DNA of 64,000 nt from assembly GCA_029168955.1 (NCBI GenBank), contig JAPDOI010000021.1, forward strand, positions 3,014,001 through 3,078,000, given 5' to 3'. This DNA comes from Aplectana chamaeleonis (lineage: Eukaryota > Nematoda > Chromadorea > Rhabditida > Cosmocercidae). The notes under the pieces were generated by a model. That model was given only the letters and a program-made list of their open reading frames with translations, searched no databases and was not told the origin of the DNA. Below are positions 32,702-42,311 of the stretch, piece by piece. How positions within the stretch are numbered: the stretch's first letter is position 1; each line of letters begins with the position of its first letter. The position numbers and the translations under genes were made by a program.

Positions 32702-34272
32702 CAGTGCGTTTCATTGTTTATGAACGAACTACTTTTCAACTATATTGATCTCCAGCTTGAAGCTGGGCATTTTTCACTTGCATGAGCGTATTCAGGGTGT
32801 CAAAAAACCTATATATATATACATGTCATCAGAATATTACCTCTTTAAGAACTTTTTTTATAACAATTTATAACAAATTTGCCAATTTTGACCGTTTCAT
32901 TGTGCATGAACATTCAAGTTTCAAAACAATTTATTCTTCAAGCATAATAACTACGCACTAATTAGTAGTTTACGTGAGCTCCATGTTTCATGGCTACTTC
33001 AAAAAGCCGAGCTGGAATGCTCTCCGCTAGGTTACGCAGTACCGCGGCGTCGATTTCACTCCATGCTTCGAGGATCGAAGTTCTGAGCTCGTCAATCGAG
33101 TGAAATTGCTCGCAGTTGGCGTACACTTTGCGCAAGATGATCCCCCACAGGTTCTCCATGGGATTCAGGTCAGGGCTACATGCTGGCCAGTCCATAACTT
33201 TAATTCTTTGCTCACGAAGCCAAGAGGAAGTCGCTTTCTGTCTGCGACCTCCCGAAAACGGCAGAAGGTGATGCTCCAACATTCCCTTATACTCATCTGT
33301 GTCCATGCCATGGGATACGAAGGCAAGGTCGAGTGTGTTCTCGCAACTAAATGCCCCCCACACCATCAAAGGGCCACCGGCGAAGTTCCGCCTACCGAAG
33401 TACCTGGGCTCCTTCCTTAGGTCACGCCAGTAGGATCTCACATCATCAGGGCCATCCAAGTTGAACTTCTTTTTGTCTGAGAAGACCACCTGAACACCAG
33501 AAATCAACTTCTCGTTAACATAAACTGAGCTGACCTTTACTCTATCTACGGCCTCACCTTATCCCAATCGGTCGTCATGTTCTCTCGCGCGAATCGAAGA
33601 CGAGCGGTTCTGTGGAAACTGAAGAGGTATGGAGTCTTCTGCATTCTCTCTCTCTCACAATGTTTCCGTTGCGTTTAATAGCCTTCCAGACGGTAGACTT
33701 CGATACAGGCACTCTCAATTCTGCACGGAATTGATTTACACTAGCCGTGTTGTTGGATAATCGCTTGCAAATCTGGCGTACGTCCCTTCGAGAGAGCTTC
33801 CGCACACGTCTCAAGATGAATTGTGTCCGTAGGCGTCTTTATCTTTCAAATAAGTGTAAACGACGCCAGGGCTTCTTCCAATTCGGGCGGCGATACGACG
33901 TGGCCCCAAGCCGGCATCTTTAAGGGCTCTGAACTGAGCTTTCTCCACAGTAGAGAGTCGACATATTGAGACAAGAGATGCCTCGTCCTTCTCGACCCAC
34001 CTGTATAGGTAGGTTGAAACGGGGAATTGTATTAAACATTGTTAGTAGGAAGTGTTCATAAAGAATGAAACGGTCGAAAATTGACAAATTTGTTATAAAT
34101 TGTAATAAAAAAAGTTTTTAAAAAGGTAATATTCTGATGACATGTATATATATATATATATATAGGTTTTTCGACACCCTGAATACGCTCATGCTAATGA
34201 AAAATGCCCAGCTTCAAGATGGAGAATAATATAGTTGAAAAGTAGGTTGTTCATAAACAATGAAACGCACTG
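32702..34272 (-). mobile_element. Tc3-like transposon, 1571 bp, with ~230-bp inverted repeats
   Basis: The termini are CAGTGCGTTTCATTG at 32702 and its inverse ending at 34272, flanked by TA (32700-32701 and 34273-34274), as in Tc1/mariner elements. The inverted repeats extend to about 32935 and 34045. Each repeat contains a second internal copy of the outer 18-mer: GTTTCATTGTTTATGAAC at 32708 and GTTTCATTGTGCATGAAC at 32894, mirrored at 34249 and 34054. Two binding sites per end is the known arrangement of C. elegans Tc3. AT dinucleotide tracts (about 32810 and 34143) lie within the repeats. Confidence 0.92.
32962..33985 (-). pseudogene. Tc3-like transposase, frameshifted and missing a catalytic Asp
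   Basis: Three pieces in different frames are recognisable. About 33985-33828 gives the first DNA-binding helices (LSTVEKAQFRALKDAGLGPR, IAARIGRS). 33814-33575 gives the second (KLSRRDVRQI, VSKSTVWKAI). 33507-32962 gives the catalytic domain. In the last piece the first Asp is in VFSDKKKFNLDGPDD, followed by YWRDLRKEP and GGPLMVWGAFS, and the C-terminal Glu is in WPACSPDLNPMENLWG. Between PFSGGRRQK and ATSSWLREQ, the segment that should carry the second catalytic Asp (the family's QDNA..H motif) is deleted. The copy is therefore inactive by at least two independent lesions. No clear start codon remains. Confidence 0.88.
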
Positions 34273-34449
34273 TAGTTACCTCTAAAAATCTATCAAAAGT
34301 TGACACAGAAAACGCATGTACGCACGATTCTGCGCTTCTTCTAGCAATCGGACCTATTCGCATTGCTTGCGTCCATTTCCAGCTTCGCGCGACTGGCGAG
34401 TGTTTTTCATCCACATTACAAAAATCGATATGACTTATATGCATGGTTG

Positions 34450-35000
34450 CGGTCACTCGTAGCGCAATGTGTGAACACCTCCGTATCGTAGCACACTCAC
34501 CCGCATGCACGCACCACATGCACACTCACGCGCATTCGCGAAAATTCCTACATGTGCCTGCACGTGTATACGCGCACGTACATTGGTGCCAGTGTATATA
34601 TGCACACACCTGCCTCGTATACACAAGCACGCAAAACCCACGAAGATACGCGCATTCGTGGATACTTATGCGCGAGCATGTACAGTGGTACATACGCGTA
34701 CACAAAAACGAACACATCCTTGCGTCCCTGCGTGTACACATTTGCACTTATGCGCAAGGATAACATGCACGCATTCAAATATATGCCACAATAACCGCCC
34801 ACTTCCGTTCGTGAAAACATGCGTACGTTATTATATGTAGGAACACGGACGCACAGTCCTGCCTCTAAGAACGGATGTGCTTGCTCACATGATTGCGCAG
34901 ACACTGTCTATGCAGAGACACGCCCGCGTAATCACATTCATATTAGCAAACACCCGCGCATACTCACGCGCACTATTACGCACAGTCAGCAGGAATAGCA
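34450..35000. repeat. Alternating purine/pyrimidine low-complexity tract, left part
   Basis: Dense CACACG/GCGCAC/TGTATACGCG words with no fixed period. The alternation is the kind that can adopt Z-DNA. Long frames on both strands (34443-34904) come from the scarcity of stop codons here and are not genes. Confidence 0.7.
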
Positions 35001-35059
35001 CTGTTACTTTGCGTTCTTTATTGCGCGTTGGCGGAAGCTCTGTGCACATATGATACATA

Positions 35060-36312
35060 CCAGGCCGTCCAATAATTCCTGTCCGAAAATTTTCAAAATT
35101 CTATAATTTTTCTTAGAAGTGTTACAATATCAGGCAAGTGTAAGAACCTTCTAGAAGGTTCTCCAAAGTTCTACGCTAGGGGTATATAAGGCGCAGTCGC
35201 CGCGTCTAGCTACCAGTACAAGCTAAAATGGACCAAGGTCGAATTCGTACGTCCGTGTACTACGAGTGGCTGCTGGGCAACGACACGGGCACCGTGGTCG
35301 CCAACATCTGCAGAGCGTGAAAGGAATATTCCGTGTCCCAACGCACAGTCAGACGCTGGTTCAATCGTTTTGAGAGCGGCGACACGAGCCTCGAGGACAG
35401 GGAGCACAGCGGGAGGCCTTCTACGGTGGATGAAGACGAAGTCCCTCGCTGTATCAAGGAGAAGCCGGAAACCACCACCAGTGAACTGGCGACGACGCTC
35501 GGCTGCAGCAAGTCCACCATCCACAATCGACTCAACTTACTCGGCTACCACAAAGTTCTGGCCCGTTGGATCCCCACCGTCTGACGGACGCCAACAAGCA
35601 GAGCCGCGTGGCCGTCTGCCAGTCCCTCCTCCTTCGTCCGCATCGCAAGGAGTTTCTCGAGGACCTGGTCACTGGGGATGAGAGCTGGGTCCTCTACGAC
35701 AACGTCGCCCGCCGTGCCGTCTGGATCCCACGCGGAGAAGAGTCGCCGACGACGCCGAAAGCCGACCTGCACCCGCTGAAGATCATGCTCTGCTGCTGGT
35801 GGGACACCAAGGGCATGCTGTACTTCGAGCTGCTCCCGCAAGGCAGGACGGTCACCGCCTCCATCTACACCGATCAGCTCAAGAAACTAGCCGCCGCCAT
35901 CCGAGAAAAGCGTCCCCGACGGGCCTCGGTCCACCTGCTGCACGACAACGCGCGCCCCCACGTGGCGAAGGAGACCCAGCAGAAGTTGGCGACGCTCGGC
36001 TGGGAGACGGTTGCCCATCCACCGTACTCCTCGGACCTCGCCCCTCCGACTACCACTTGTTCCGCCCGCTGAAGCACCATTTGGCCGGAAGAAAATTCAC
36101 CAACTACGACAACCTCAAATCCGACATCGCGGAATTCTTCGAGTCGCAGCCCCCGGAGTTCTGGGTGAAGGGCATCGGCGACCTGCCCAATCGATGGGCC
36201 ACTGTTGTGGATAACTGTGGTGATTATGTTGTTGATTAGACTTGTTTTTCAATAAAGTTGAAAACAATTAAAAATTGTGAAATTTTCGGACAAGAATTAT
36301 TGGACAACCTGA
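35060..36312 (+). mobile_element. Mariner transposon, 1253 bp
   Basis: Ends: CCAGGCCGTCCAATAATTCC at 35060 and the inverse of AATTATTGGACAACCTGA ending at 36312, with TA at 35058-35059 and 36313-36314. Length and ends fit a complete mariner. GC content inside the gene (about 60%) is far above the flanks, consistent with a transferred or recently arrived element. Confidence 0.93.
35228..36239 (+). pseudogene. Mariner transposase with one stop and two frameshifts
   Basis: The ATG at 35228 opens a frame (MDQGRIRTSVYYEWLLGND) that meets a TGA at 35318. After it, the helix-turn-helix region QRTVRRWFNRFESGDTSLED and GRPSTVDEDEV follow. A one-base loss near 35575 moves the frame, and a second near 36045 moves it again. 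The D,D34D centre is otherwise recognisable: first Asp in LVTGDESWVLYD, second in LLHDNARPH, third in PPYSSDLAP followed by SDYHLF. The C-terminus ends DYVVD at 36239. All three Asp codons survive, so the decay is mild and probably recent, but the copy cannot encode a full protein. Confidence 0.92.
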
Positions 36313-36359
36313 TATAATTCCGCCAACGCACAATAAAGACGCCAAATATTGATGTAATC

Positions 36360-36830
36360 CTTGTCGACTTTCAAACACATGCGCGAATATACACATACAC
36401 ATGCGTATGCAGATTCACATACAATTACCAGCTTTCAAATAAACACACCCGCGCGAAAACACACATATCCTTGGTTCTCTGTGGTACCTAATTGACTGTG
36501 TTTCTTCGCGTCCTTGTGCAGAGCTAGGGCAAAGATTGCGAGAAAGTGCGGGGAGTAGTAGACGCAGCATATGCGCACAGACGCGCGCGATAAATAGAAA
36601 TGAATTTGACTTCAAAACCTAGAACAGGTGCAACTTGCGCGCACTCTCGAGCACATTTGCGCAAACACACCCGCTGGCACAAACGCGCCTGCACGCGCGC
36701 GTGTACAAGCACACACACAAAGTCATTCACATATGCACAAGCGCTGTGACCAACGCGTGCGCGCACACACATACGTGTACACACACGCGTGTACACGTAC
36801 CTACGAGCGCAAGCATATTTATAATAGTGC
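36360..36830. repeat. Alternating purine/pyrimidine low-complexity tract, right part
   Basis: The same ACACGCG/TGCGCAC texture as 34450-35000, most dense at 36650-36800. It probably formed one tract with the left part before the mariner insertion. Confidence 0.65.
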
Positions 36831-36959
36831 CACGAATTCCAGTCGACAAACAGAAGATGCTTGCTTCTCCCTCGACAGTTTCCGACAGTCGGCGATGCTG
36901 CGATAGGCGCCACTCTGGGCGCGAATACTTTAACGACTATCACAACCAGCTAACGCGCG

Positions 36960-37690
36960 ATCACTTTCACGACGTCCTGATAACGTCATCTAAAGCCCTG
37001 CTGATTTCCACGACGTCCTGCCCGTCTTCTGAAGCCCTGCTGACTTCCGCGACGTCTCGCCCGTCTTCTGGAGCCCTGCTGATTTCTACGACGTTCTGCC
37101 GACGCCACCTTAAGCTCTATCTGTTTTCCACGACGTCCTGATAACGTCACCGGAAGCCCTGCTGATTTCCACGACGTCCTGATAACGTCATCTAAAGCCC
37201 TGCTGATCACCACGATGTCCTGCCCGTCTTCTAAAGTCCTGCTGACTTCCAAGACGTCTTGCCCGTCTTCTTAATCCCTTCTAATTTCCACGACACCTGC
37301 CCGTCTTCTAAAGCCCTGCTGACTTCCACGACGTCTTGACCGTCTTCCTAAGCCCGGCTGACTTCCACGACGTCCTGCCCGTCTTCCGAAGCCCTGCTGA
37401 CTTCCATGACTTCTTGCCCGTCTTCTTAAGCCCTGCTAATTTCCACGACACCTGCCCGTCTTCTAAAGCCCTGCTGACTTCCACGACGTCTTGACCGTCT
37501 TCTGGAGCCCTGCTAATTTCCAAGACGTCCTGCCCGTCTTCTGAAGCCCTGCTGACTTCCAAGACGTCCTGCCCGTCTTCTGAAGCCCTGCTGACTTTCA
37601 CGACTTCCTGCCCGTCTTCTGAAGCCCGGCTGACTTTCACGACGTCCTGCCCGTCTTATGAAGCTCTATCTGTTTCTCACGACGTCCTGC
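36960..37690 (-). repeat. Minisatellite, ~39-bp units, about 18-19 copies
   Basis: The unit on the plus strand is GCCCTGCTGACTTCCACGAC followed by GTCCTGCCCGTCTTCTGAA. Near-exact units sit in the middle (37300-37640); diverged ones with GATAACGTCATCT inserts are at the left. On the minus strand the 39-bp period keeps a frame open, reading VSRASEDGQDVLE per unit (37308-37640 and 36986-37252). The peptide repeat follows from the period being divisible by three; I do not call it a gene. Confidence 0.9.
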
Positions 37691-37756
37691 TGACGTCGTC
37701 GAAAGGTTTGAATCCCGTGTGTCGAAGCTTTGCGTCTCTTCCCCGGGTTTCAGCTC

Positions 37757-37850
37757 GAGTCGTAAGTTGCTATTTACAACTTACGACTTGGGCTAAAAAT
37801 ACTCTCAAATAGCAGTGCTACTTCGTAGCACGCTAAAATCTGGATGATTA
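37757..37850. repeat. Two adjacent perfect hairpins
   Basis: AGTCGTAAGTTG pairs with CAACTTACGACT across a 7-base loop (about 37758-37788). GTGCTAC pairs with GTAGCAC across TTC (about 37836-37852). No T-run typical of a polymerase III terminator follows directly. Confidence 0.7.
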
Positions 37851-37852
37851 TA

Positions 37853-38260
37853 CAAGTCCACCTGATTTTCATAATATGATTTAGGACCTGGCCAGGTACA
37901 TAGTGCGCCGGTGCCCTCGCCTGCCACCCCACAACGTGCGTGTCCGCAAGCTGACAACCGGCTGTCAGGTCAACAGTCCAAATGATTTAATCAGCCGGAC
38001 TGGGGGTTTACTACGGGCCCTGATCTGAATTAGTGCGGCTAAGGTCAAATACACGTGAATCCCGCGCAGCGAATTACTCTGCAGATTTACCGTTATGTCT
38101 TCGTCTATTCAGGGCTGATACGCATCTATTCGCTCATGATAGTGATCCGAGTTTCCACACTTCATTGTTTGTTGAAATTAATGTGAGTGAAAGAGCATTT
38201 TGTGCAGTGGAAATGAGCGCCAATCAGAGATGTGCGGCAAACCATTTATAAAAAATCTGC
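37853..38260. other. No gene; carries a copy of the GGGGGTTTACTACGGGCCC motif
   Basis: The motif at 38002-38022 is shared with 62135-62156 and, inverted, with 49841-49859. Nothing else recognised. Confidence 0.5.
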
Positions 38261-38264
38261 AAAG

Positions 38265-38330
38265 GGAAGTCGACAAAATTTGCCCAAAAACGGCCGGCGA
38301 ACGGCAATCGACAAACGGCAAAGTGAAAAA
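38265..38330 (+). repeat. Dispersed repeat family G, copy 1
   Basis: AACGGCCGGCGAACGGCAAT, then CGACAAACGGCAAA. Shared with 39640-39715. Confidence 0.55.
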
Positions 38331-39516
38331 AACGTGGTACGAAAAACGATACGAGTGATTATTGGTAATGATTTACTAATCTCTCATGCAAATTTCGTGT
38401 TTCAATTGCGAATTGAGAAATGGTTTGTCAATAATACCACAAGAAATTGAATCCTTCTCGTTGGTCATTGGCCTGATATAAAAGGACAGCACCTTAATGG
38501 GTGTTCTATAGAACGCTGGCAATAGGAATGTTGTGGTTAAAGGATAGTTGATTTTCGAGATTCTCTAATAACAACTTTTTCCGAAATACTAGTCATTTAT
38601 TTGCATCGTGTTTCAAATTCATCGCACGAACTCAACTCAAATACATGCTATTTGGTAATTTTTCAAACTTTTCCAAAAATACGACTCCTGAAAAACCGCG
38701 GTTTCTTCGAATCACCTTCCCAAACGATGCGACACCCCTTCCTCTCAATTGATCATCTCCGACTCCGTGCATCCTGTTTATGGGCACCCAACGAACTTAA
38801 TCAAAACGAATGTTTTCCACGTTGTGCACACACTCCGACCCTTTCAACTCAGGGCTCTAGCTTTCAACTTAGTAGCATGTTTTTCAGCGCAATTCAGAGC
38901 ATAATAGAAGACGGCGAAGTGCATAAGATCATGAACAGCCTCTGGAGTCCAACACCCTTTACACGACGCTTTACTTACTCCCACTGAAGTCTTACCTACG
39001 CTCCACGACAGTAACACTCTCCCAACTAGGGCTTACACTAATTTCTCTGCGCACTCCTAACGAGCTTCCGGCTCTTGGCACCTTCCCAGTTTGGTCCCAC
39101 TCTTATGTCCCGACGTTTGGCGCACTCCCAGTTGGGTCCCACATGATTTCTCGTCGCTGCCAGTGAAGTGCCGCATTTTTTGTGGTCAGTAGTCACCGGT
39201 GAACTTCTAGCCGTTCATTATGATGTAAGATAATCTCAATAGAAATGCATCGTTATCGAATATCTGAAACAATTTGTGCCATGCAGTGTTTCCCTGAACC
39301 CTTTGTGCTGTCTCCTAAAATTGCTCAGTGTGTTAGTTCTTCTCCCGAAGAACTCTACGTAATTACCGAAGCGCCAATAAGGAGGGGGTGGTAGATTCGG
39401 TACTCTTCCAGCCAAGAGGACCCACACGAAGGTGACACTACGATACTAGCAATCGATTCGACATAACCGATCGCATGTAGGTTACACCAGCTGGCTCGAA
39501 GTTGGTAAAGTGTGTA
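38331..39516. other. No gene recognised
   Basis: A 128-codon frame (38601-38987) lacks an ATG start and any motif. Loose CTCCCA[A/G][C/T]T..GG words recur from 39020 to 39150. Confidence 0.35.
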
Positions 39517-39585
39517 TAGCCTGTCTCCTACTTTTGAGACTGTTGCAGCAAGGCTTATCGGGCTAAACATGCGCGTCATAATCGC
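39517..39585 (+). repeat. Repeat family F, truncated copy
   Basis: TAGCCTGTCTCCTACTTTTG, then GCAAGGCTTATCGGGCTA, match the first half of the 7479 and 42765 copies. The second half is absent. Confidence 0.6.
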
Positions 39586-39639
39586 GGCGTTAATTATCTG
39601 TTGCGCACTTTTTGCCGAGTTTTGTCGACAAGAAAGAGG

Positions 39640-39715
39640 AAAAGCGGCAAACGCAAATCGACAAAAATCGTCCGAAAACGGCCGGCAAATGACAACAGGC
39701 AAACGGCAATCGCCG
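39640..39715 (+). repeat. Dispersed repeat family G, copy 2
   Basis: Contains AACGGCCGGCAAATG and GGCAAACGGCAATCG, as at 38290-38325. Confidence 0.5.
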
Positions 39716-39967
39716 CACATCCCTGGCGCCAATGCAAGCTACACCGTCCCTAGGGAACCAGAACAGTTAGCGATACCGTGTCGACTGTAACATGCCTAGA
39801 AAAGAGATTACCTGCATCCAGAACATTGCCCCGTGAGGTAGTTGGCTTATGAATCTATCTTTAATCAGCATAGTTTGAAGACAGGAAATTATGCTTCCCG
39901 CAAAGTGCTTCCCGACAAAGTATGTATATCAGGTACCTTCAAGCTTGCGATGACTATGCCGGGCAGC

Positions 39968-40195
39968 GCTGAATTAGAGCGGGCGCGGCGCGGCAGCACA
40001 ACGTGCATCAGATTGCTCCCGGCCCTGTTATTCAAGTGATTCTGCAAGCCTGTTGCCCATATTCCTAACATATTTCGACTTCTATATCCTCGATTTGGCA
40101 GAAATAATGGCCCTGGGCTGGCGAAGTCTTCTGAATAACAGTGCAATCTGATACACGCTGTGCGACCGCGCCGCGCCCTCTTCAATTCAGCAATT
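39968..40195. repeat. GC-rich foldback, ~70-bp arms
   Basis: The left arm (GCTGAATTAGAGCGGGCGCG, then CATCAGATTGC) is inverted in the right arm (GCAATCTGATACACGC, then CGCGCCCTCTTCAATTCAGC). The two overlapping open frames here, one per strand, encode similar words (RARRG.T.CIRL) only because of the palindrome. Confidence 0.75.
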
Positions 40196-40249
40196 TGCGA
40201 TCGATACGAATCTCAAATACGTATTTGATAGCGTTTCACTTCAAGCTCA

Positions 40250-40783
40250 AGGCAGTGGTCACAATAAAAAAACGTTGACAGGAATACGACAAATTTTAGC
40301 TTGGTTCGAAAACAGTTGAAAAACTGTGAAAGTTGGGCAGTAAAAATGCGCTAGAACTAGAGTTATTACGATTCAAAGTTGACAATTCGTGGACAGAAGC
40401 ACAACTCTGCCCAAAGAAATCCGAGTCTCTTGTTGTGTACAGTCAATGCTCATTGAAGTGCACATCCACTATGAAAACAGGAATTCAATAACAAAATGAG
40501 TTCAATAAAATGTCATGCTCAGAATAATAAATGTTGACTCTACCTACATAGACGGAAAAATTCGTGCTGGCCAAGTCGTAGACCGATTATTGGTGATTTA
40601 ACCTCCGTTTCTGGCCAGCGGATGACTCATGTTTGATGATCTCGTTCACCTTGCAGAAACGGGCGATTAGACCAAAACAGAGGATTTTTTCGTCGTTCTT
40701 TAGTATTGATCCTTAGGCTCCGAATACAGAGAAGGTTTTTCTGAGAAACAGTCGACAACCACATTTCATAGCGATCACTGCCT
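40250..40783. mobile_element. TTAA-type MITE, diverged copy (534 bp)
   Basis: Same family as 51032-51568 and 53753-54290. Left end AGGCAGTGGTCAC, right end CGATCACTGCCT. An internal block GCGCTAGAACTAGAGTTATTA matches those copies. Target-site words are degraded (CTCA and TTGA instead of TTAA), so this is the oldest of the three. Confidence 0.75.
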
Positions 40784-40917
40784 TTGAAGGCAGCATGCAT
40801 GCTCACAGATATGGTCGAGATAACAGCATGAACAGACGTGCACACTGTCTGCACTGCACAGCTCCTAACATGCCGTCTACGAAGTAGGGTCAAGTGTATA
40901 CTGGGTATGATCCCAGT

Positions 40918-42067
40918 CAGGGGTGTGCGTAATAGAAAATTTGTAATTCGTTAGCCGTTAGTCGTTCAACCGGCCAAAACCCTCGTTAGTCGTTAGTCAA
41001 TAGAAATCTAAGCTTTAAAAATAAGCACAGTTGAGGCAGGAAAAAGCCCTTATGAGTATAAAAAGAAGGAAGGCATTAAAATATGTAATTTTCCAAAACA
41101 TTCATGGCTATTAAACACCCTAACCATTAATCCTTAGGGTACCTAGTTTAAACTGCAATCCTTCATCTGCATAATTCAAAATATGAACGAAAGCCTGTAC
41201 CCGAGTGTGTATTTGTCGATTTTTGTCCTTTTTTTGCCTGTGAGAAAAGAAGCACCTTGAACTCTCCGTTTTTTCACTCCAAAATTTGCAGTTCTGCGCT
41301 ATGTGATGGTTTACGGTGATCTATCCCATGGTGGCAACACGGATAACTGCACCAACTTTGCAATAGTTGTTCTTTTCCCAGCGTCGCAAGTTCAGCGCGC
41401 GCGTCGTTTCGAGTTTGCTCCCCATAAGGGGGGGGGGGGAAGGTCGCAAGAGATTAGAATCCTGATGAAAATAGTTTCATAGGTCCCAGCACCACTTTAT
41501 AAAAATCGCATATCTCGAATTTATCACTGAAATTCAGAGGAAGGCGCCTTTCACAATCCAATTATCAGATGTAGTTCCTGTCGGTGCGCAGTTCTTGCCT
41601 GCAGGCACCGCTCCATATTATCTCCTCTGATAGTGCCCTCTTTAAAAATCTCCGCTGAAGCCGGTCAGTGTCGGAACTGGTTCACTGACCCTACCACCAT
41701 AACTTCGCACGACCGACACGAAGTCGCACAAACGCTGCACGGGACCTTTCGCAACAATCGGTTGAGGTAATAAAGTGGGGGTTCCAGAACTGCGAAGCAG
41801 TTTCAGTAGAATTAATAAATACTGAAGGCTATGGGTATTTTGTACCACCCACCGCGAAAAACAAGCAGGGAACTATGTATCATTTCTGGATCTGGAGTAA
41901 TCATTGGTTTTGAAGCGCGATGTGAATGACTATTGATTTTTAACGAATTTGAGATTGCTTACGAAAAATTTCTAATTTCGTTAGTTGTTAGTCGTTAGAC
42001 GTAACACCCAAAAGGCCCGTTAGTCGTTAAATTCGTTAGTCGTTAGACGTAATTACGCACATCCTTG
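40918..42067. mobile_element. hAT-like nonautonomous element (1150 bp) with perfect 8-bp target duplication
   Basis: ATCCCAGT flanks both ends (40910-40917 and 42068-42075). The termini CAGGGGTGTGCGTAAT and CAAGGATGTGCGTAAT (inverse of the right end) match at 14 of 16 positions. 8-bp duplications and CA-GG termini are hallmarks of hAT elements. GTTAGTCGTTAG-type words cluster just inside both ends, three on the left and five or so on the right, as expected of transposase-binding subterminal repeats. No transposase was found; the 68-codon minus frame (41642-41848) is not recognisable. Confidence 0.88.
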
Positions 42068-42311
42068 ATCCCAGTGTGGGAGGGGACGCAGTCTGGCAGA
42101 CCGCGTAATGGGGGGGCGCAGGGTGGGCAGTGTGCGAGTTAAAATCATGAGCTGCTCTGTTCAGAAGAAATCAAAATTTTTATTTGAAAATTGTGGTGAG
42201 GGGTAAATAGCCATTAACTTTTCATGCGATTGTTTAATTACTAAAGTGGTGCAATATGGATAAATTGCAAGAACAAGATGTGCAAAGAGGAGAAATCACG
42301 TACGCCCAAAC

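Larger units (their letters stand above)
35015..36339. repeat. Palindrome arms flanking the mariner insertion
   Basis: The 21 bases at 35015-35035 are inverted at 36319-36339 with one mismatch. Without the mariner and its TA, only about 28 bp would separate the arms, so the transposon landed in the loop of a pre-existing hairpin. Confidence 0.8.

Noticed and set aside
32333..32785. 150-codon plus frame
   Set aside because: Its last ~28 codons lie inside the terminal repeat of the Tc3-like element, so it is at best chimeric.
34443..34904. Long overlapping frames on both strands (up to 118 codons)
   Set aside because: Caused by low stop-codon frequency in the alternating CA/CG/TG tract; no motif and equally open on both strands.
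35370..36214. Alternative frames (35370-35681, 35799-36239, 36011-36214, and minus 35210-35841)
   Set aside because: Except for the C-terminal part of 35799-36239, which continues the transposase after a frameshift, these are shadows of the GC-rich mariner gene.
37308..37640. 110-codon minus frame with 13-residue repeats
   Set aside because: Follows from a 39-bp minisatellite period; no start context or flanking coding sequence. Kept only as a low-interest check.
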